Of a stretch of 40,703 nucleotides of DNA, positions 40,415 through 40,703 are shown piece by piece (position 1 is the first letter of the stretch; the number at the start of each line of letters is the position of its first letter). Source of the stretch: Clostridia bacterium (GTDB taxonomy: Bacteria > Bacillota > Clostridia > Christensenellales > Aristaeellaceae); NCBI GenBank assembly GCA_017429265.1, contig JAFRPG010000062.1, forward strand, positions 1 to 40,703, written 5' to 3'. The position numbers and the translations under genes were made by a program. The notes beneath the pieces are model-generated. The model was not told the DNA's origin. It searched no databases and saw only the letters and a list, made by a program, of their open reading frames with translations.

Positions 40415-40703
40415 ATGCGCCTGCGGGCGCACCAGGGGCTTTCCGATCGCCGCTGGACCCTTCGGGATCGCATCTATGAGCATCGTGATCGGTACAGCCT
40501 GCCCGGAGAACCTCTCCACCGCTGCGGCGGTCCCCCTCCCCTTTCAGGGGAGGTTTGGGTAACTTTATGCCCTATCTCCCCTGAAAGGGGAGATGTCACC
40601 GCAGTGACAGAGAGGTTTCCGCGCTGCTTTTCCCATAGAGATAGTCTAACGAGTCGGCCCCGAAGGAGTCCAGAGGGGGATCGGAAAGCCCACTGGTGGG
40701 CCC
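40415..40703. repeat. Interspersed hairpin repeat, copy R8, with a nested element
   Basis: Starts with the module A/B-like hairpins (ATGCGCC-TGCG-GGCGCA and CCAGGGGCTTTCCGATCGCCGCTGG) and ends at the window edge inside another module A (CCAGAGGGGGATCGGAAAGCCCACTGG). The middle is replaced by an unrelated palindromic element. Confidence 0.8.
40509..40617. mobile_element. Nested palindromic element (MITE-like)
   Basis: About 109 bp bounded by inverted AACCTCTC / GAGAGGTT. The arms CTCCCCTTTCAGGGGAG and CTCCCCTGAAAGGGGAG form strong hairpins, with CACCGC..GCGGCGG and GTCACCGCAGTGAC dyads beside them. Sequences of this kind are widespread small repeats in gut Clostridia. No coding capacity. Confidence 0.6.

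Overview
The window looks like a chromosomal segment of a GC-rich, Gram-positive-type anaerobe of the class Clostridia. The signs are the rsmB-rlmN-prpC-prkC-rsgA locus, a greA-lysS pair, a four-cysteine L28, many exported proteins with short signal peptides, and strong AGGAGG ribosome sites. A Christensenellales/Oscillospirales-like gut or rumen lineage is my inference; nothing here names a species.

Layout. 1-7.4 kb: a minus-strand operon for a large SdrD_B-like surface protein, a lipoprotein cyclophilin with an extra domain, and a LUD protein, then a separate membrane protein. 7.4-16.3 kb: nagA, pspC, a YtrB-like ABC pair, an exported zinc-ribbon protein, prfC with a structured leader, a membrane protein, and vapBC. 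16.3-17.3 kb: a GH130 phosphorylase with its own promoter. 17.4-28.5 kb: a long minus-strand run starting at a consensus promoter: rsmB, rlmN, PP2C phosphatase, PASTA kinase, rsgA, two leucine-rich-repeat exported proteins, an exported phosphoesterase and a PflX-like radical SAM protein. 28.6-29.3 kb: a CAT-like acyltransferase. 29.3-34.7 kb: a visibly AT-richer island with MerR, P-loop protein, methyltransferase, GNAT, a peptidase E gene broken by an amber codon, an isochorismatase-like hydrolase and a TnpW-like transposon protein. 34.8-40.4 kb: GPH transporter, rpmB, a stand-alone GreA N-terminal-domain paralogue, greA, lysS with a C-terminal tRNA-binding domain, and a membrane-anchored protein.

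Between genes lies an interspersed, hairpin-forming repeat family. I count eight copies or partial copies plus two remnants. They occur mostly at gene 3' ends, in both orientations. The loop is constant and the stems change in a compensated way.

The two most promising observations are these. (1) The prfC leader has a six-codon ORF (MQHTPT, ending UGA-C) followed at once by a 10-nt segment that can pair with the prfC Shine-Dalgarno, which suggests that RF3 synthesis senses slow termination. (2) An 86-residue protein just upstream of greA is a GreA coiled coil without the C-terminal domain but with acidic tip residues kept, a candidate small secondary-channel regulator of RNA polymerase.
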